Assembly: GCF_000002235.5 (NCBI RefSeq)
Contig: NW_022145613.1
Span: 2,378,001-2,442,000, forward strand
Origin: Strongylocentrotus purpuratus
Taxonomy: Eukaryota > Echinodermata > Echinoidea > Camarodonta > Strongylocentrotidae
Direction of reading: 5' to 3'
DNA: 64,000 nt
Part shown: positions 61,600 to 64,000 of the stretch, in pieces
Position numbering within the stretch: the first letter of the stretch is position 1
How the letters are laid out: each line of letters opens with the position of its first letter
Made by a program: the position numbers and the translations under genes
Notes under the pieces: model-generated
Databases searched by the model: none
What the model saw: the letters and a program-made list of their open reading frames with translations, nothing else
What the model was told of the DNA's origin: nothing

Positions 61600-64000
61600 C
61601 TTCTGTATTGTGTTAAAGTAATGAATAATCGCAACAACCAAATACAGTCAGTTTTACCAGTTTTTCACTTGATTTAGGCAGTTCATTTGTTGATCTATAA
61701 ATACAGTTTAAGATTTCCTTGGCTTTTCAATCACAAGGTGGCTTTCATAAAAGCACATATGATTTCGGCAAAATTTAGGTCTAAAACGATTCAATATTAG
61801 GGAGGAAGCATGATAATCTTTGCCATTAATATATAAAATTGCTTTAAAATACAACTAGCACGCACATACCAGCAGAACTCAAAATTATCACGAATGCTTT
61901 ATACATACCACGCATGACATAGTACACACACCATCGTCCGTGGTCGTCGGCGTGGGCACGGTCGTCGGTCTCGACGTGCCACTCGGATCAATAGGAGGTG
62001 GTGGTGGAGGCGGTGGGGTTGGAGGTGTGAAAGTAGTTGGAATGACCTGGTAGATCGCAAAGAAAAACGACAACAAATTTTGATGCTTTACTGTTTCATG
62101 GCGCTTCATAACAAAATTCTGAAATTTATTTTTGATCAGGATTAAACCCTCTCCTAAATGACAAATCATGATCACTAGTTCATCGCTGAAACATGCGGGA
62201 ATTATCTAAAGAACAGTAATGAAACGCAACAAGAGACCATGTAAACAGATAGAAAGAGAGCAATATATGGGATGGTAAGCATATGAAGGTACCAAGAGGA
62301 AAGAGCAGGAGAAATTTGGGTAAATAATGAAGTTTCCTAAGCCCGCCGAAAAAGAACAAAAATCATAAAACAAGAAGAAATACAAAGTATACATACAACA
62401 TGAAATATAATCAGAGGAAGAAAAACATGAGAAGGCGACAAACCAAAACAAAAACTTACTGTGCCATTATGATTATGAAGACCAAAACCAAGGCCCCCCG
62501 ATGGGGGAGGGGGTGGTATAATCGGTGGGGGTGGTAATCTCATTATCAAGATGCTTGACCCGGTAGGAGATGCAGCGGTGATACCTTCTCCCTCACCTGC
62601 TGGGGAAGGTGTCGGTTTGGGGTTGGGTCTTGATTTTGGTCCTAAACATGTAAGAAAATGAGAGAGAAAATAGTGACTATAAATTTTTAATGTCTATTGT
62701 ATTATTTCATTTCACTGATGATACTACTCCTGCCACTACTATTACTACTACTTATACGACGACGACAACGATGACGATGACGGCGATGACACGAAGGAAT
62801 AATATGCATCCTTTAGTCTAGTGCAGTCTAAAAACTTCATGAGCCTCCCACACTATAGACATAAAGGGCACAACAGTTTGGAACCCCTAATTCGACACAA
62901 ATTTGCTGGCAAAATTTCACTTAAATTCTATCATAATGTGAAAGAGAATGCCATTTATTTAAAGACACACTCCTGTAAAAATTTACCCCAAAATATTGCA
63001 TTTGAAGACAAATGTTGATAAAAGAATACATGATTTGGGTTTTTCTGGTGTACGCCGAAAACCTCAATTTTGTATTATTTCATCAATATTCGACTTACAG
63101 AAAATGTGTTTTAAAATGATATCCTCTTTCACATTATGATACAATTTAAGTGAAATTTTGTCATCAAATGTTTAGGGCTCCCAGCACTTTAGAGGGGCTT
63201 TAACATAATACATATTTTTGAAAATATTTTGTCCCAAATAAAATTTCATAAAATGTCGATTTAGTACCGTACCTTGATGAAAAAGAAACATACATTTTTA
63301 AGATTCGATAACTACAGAATTAGGGAAATTAAAATTTAAAGATTTAGTCAAATATTTCACACATTTTGTTTGAAAATATCGAAAATATTAGTGCGAGTGA
63401 TTCGGGGAAAATGTTTATGAGAAAATTTTAGGATGGTAAAAAGTATTCCTTACAAACCACCTTCTTACCAACACTCAGCAACGATATGGGGCGGGGTATC
63501 CCTTATAATTTTCCAAACAAGTCCCCCCCCCCCTTGTCTGCTTGTCAGATATTTTGATACACATTCTACGATAATCTTTGGCCCCACCCGTATGTTCTTA
63601 CCTCCACATTGCGGGCAGCATTTTCCTGGTCTGATGACGGGATTCTCACATGACACCGGTTTACATGAACTTCTCGATTTGACTTTACATCGAACGTTTC
63701 CTTCCTGATACAAAATACAATCAAATTATCCATTAAAACACCGGAACAGGCACATCTCTCCAGAAACTTGAAGCAATACTTTCTATTGTGAATATATATT
63801 TTCAACCATCATGATTATCTACAACATGAATGAGGTCTGGTGTTTTTTCCTCTGTTTTAATTTTTTCTAGAAAGTGAATGAATTAAAAAAACAGACCTAT
63901 TTAAACTTGACCTTCTAAAATGATTTAAATCATATGCAACGCCTAATATTAAATACGACAAAAAATATTGAGTTTCCGGAAGAAAAAAATTACCTGTAGA
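54865..64000 (-). CDS. Collagen-like secreted protein: VWC, Pro-rich linker, short collagen segments, DUF4215-like Cys repeats (5' end off the window)
   Basis: Minus-strand exons, all in phase: 64000-63994 (partial), 63704-63602, 62641-62460, 62046-61909, 60292-60221, 59801-59730, 58699-58619, 58082-57986, 57727-57591, 57168-56902, 55803-55722, 55384-55282, and 54967 to 54904 or to a stop at 54867-54865. The first full exon is a VWC C-terminal half (CKPVSCENP...GKCCPQCG). Two exons of Pro/Thr-rich linker follow, then about 140 residues of Gly-X-Y. The next exon encodes [25 protein letters not shown] plus a last Gly-X-Y stretch; its first part loosely recalls collagen XV/XVIII trimerisation domains. 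The C-terminus is [36 protein letters not shown] and [12 protein letters not shown], as in DUF4215-type repeats. Exons of 72, 72 and 81 bases are collagen-like multiples of nine. The final exon boundary is uncertain. Confidence 0.88.
56271..56457. mobile_element. TTAA-flanked MITE, 187 bp (copy 2 of family), in a collagen-gene intron
   Basis: Starts AGCCCCACTTAACTACTTG and ends GATGGGCT, with TTAA at 56267-56270 and 56458-56461. It matches 12338-12533 along its whole length (TAGCTACTTGCTCCCTCTA, GATGAGATAACCACCT, CCCTCCTATAAACTAGTAC). Confidence 0.9.
56597..56881. mobile_element. Inverted-repeat MITE, about 285 bp, in a collagen-gene intron
   Basis: The left arm GGGGTGTTTCACAAAGATCCTAAGT...TAAGTTGGACTTAA is mirrored by TTAAGTCCAACTTA...AACTTAGGATCTTTGTAAACAACCCC on the right. 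The arms are about 50 bases. No clear target duplication and no coding capacity. Confidence 0.85.
57339..57376. repeat. (ATC)n microsatellite
   Basis: A run of ATC repeats in the intron between collagen exons 57727-57591 and 57168-56902, flanked by degenerate ATG/ATC-rich DNA at 57250-57470. Confidence 0.9.
58880..59560. repeat. Roughly 680-bp (ACT)n microsatellite in a collagen-gene intron
   Basis: Mostly ACT trinucleotides with interspersed GCT, TCT and GTC, and a duplicated internal block (CTTCGAACACTACTACTACT... near 59171 and 59240). Frames stay open on both strands because the period is three; they are not genes. It lies between collagen exons 59801-59730 and 58699-58619. Confidence 0.95.
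61465..61600. repeat. (CT)n microsatellite
   Basis: About 135 bases of CT repeats with occasional CTCG and CACT interruptions, preceded by an A-run at 61431-61449. Lies in a collagen-gene intron. Confidence 0.95.
62895..63172. mobile_element. Foldback element in a collagen-gene intron
   Basis: The left arm contains CAAAATTTCACTTAAATTCT followed by ATCATAATGTGAAAGAG (about 62909-62946). The right arm carries their inverse, CTCTTTCACATTATGATACA followed by ATTTAAGTGAAATTTTG (about 63124-63160). Imperfect pairing extends outward to about 62895 and 63172. The true ends may be further out, toward a GGGGCTTTAA near 63200. Confidence 0.65.

Overview
The window reads as animal nuclear DNA: genes are split into many short exons with GT/AG junctions, and the gaps are full of small hairpin transposons, LINE and SINE copies and very long microsatellites. 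Gene content (FAMeT-domain proteins, a collagen with DUF4215-type repeats, TYW5, AP4B1) and the inverted-array foldback element point to a marine deuterostome invertebrate, most likely a sea urchin or other echinoderm. The organism is inferred; no species can be proved from the sequence alone.

Layout. 1-17545: a tandem segmental duplication. Unit A (1 to about 4575, running off the left edge) and unit B (about 11640-17545) carry paralogous minus-strand exons of a secreted Thr-rich, FAMeT-domain gene. The FAMeT-encoding 3' end of gene B lies at 10074-10774 and that of gene A is off the window. A 5'-truncated, frameshifted LINE (5491-8765, minus) lies between the units. Unit B contains three small transposon insertions whose empty sites are preserved in unit A.

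20086-26882 (minus): a complete eight-exon TYW5 gene (318 codons), the JmjC hydroxylase of wybutosine synthesis in tRNA-Phe. Its first intron holds two TA-flanked inverted-repeat elements. 38539-52075 (plus): a complete 17-exon AP4B1 gene (891 codons), the beta subunit of the AP-4 trafficking adaptor. It has a large hinge exon, a Helitron-like tandem-repeat element in intron 12 and a 1.2-kb CTC minisatellite in intron 16. 54865-64000 (minus): the 3' part of a collagen-like gene ordered VWC, Pro-rich linker, short collagen segments, possible trimerisation region, DUF4215-like Cys repeats.

The most unusual object lies between the head-to-head TYW5 and AP4B1 genes. It is a 9.1-kb foldback element (27562-36687) with two inverted arms. 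Each arm is an outer unique inverted repeat of about 350 bp followed by a tandem array of 187-213-bp monomers (17 on the left, about 10 on the right). Part of the left array is organised into a 608-bp higher-order repeat. The element interrupts an older LINE 3' fragment and is bracketed by two identical 127-bp direct repeats. The same CCTCC..TGTAGATGTGCCC motif forms the element ends and recurs in every monomer.

The three main genes are not obviously one pathway. TYW5 acts on cytoplasmic tRNA, AP4B1 in trans-Golgi sorting, and the collagen and FAMeT proteins are secreted or extracellular.
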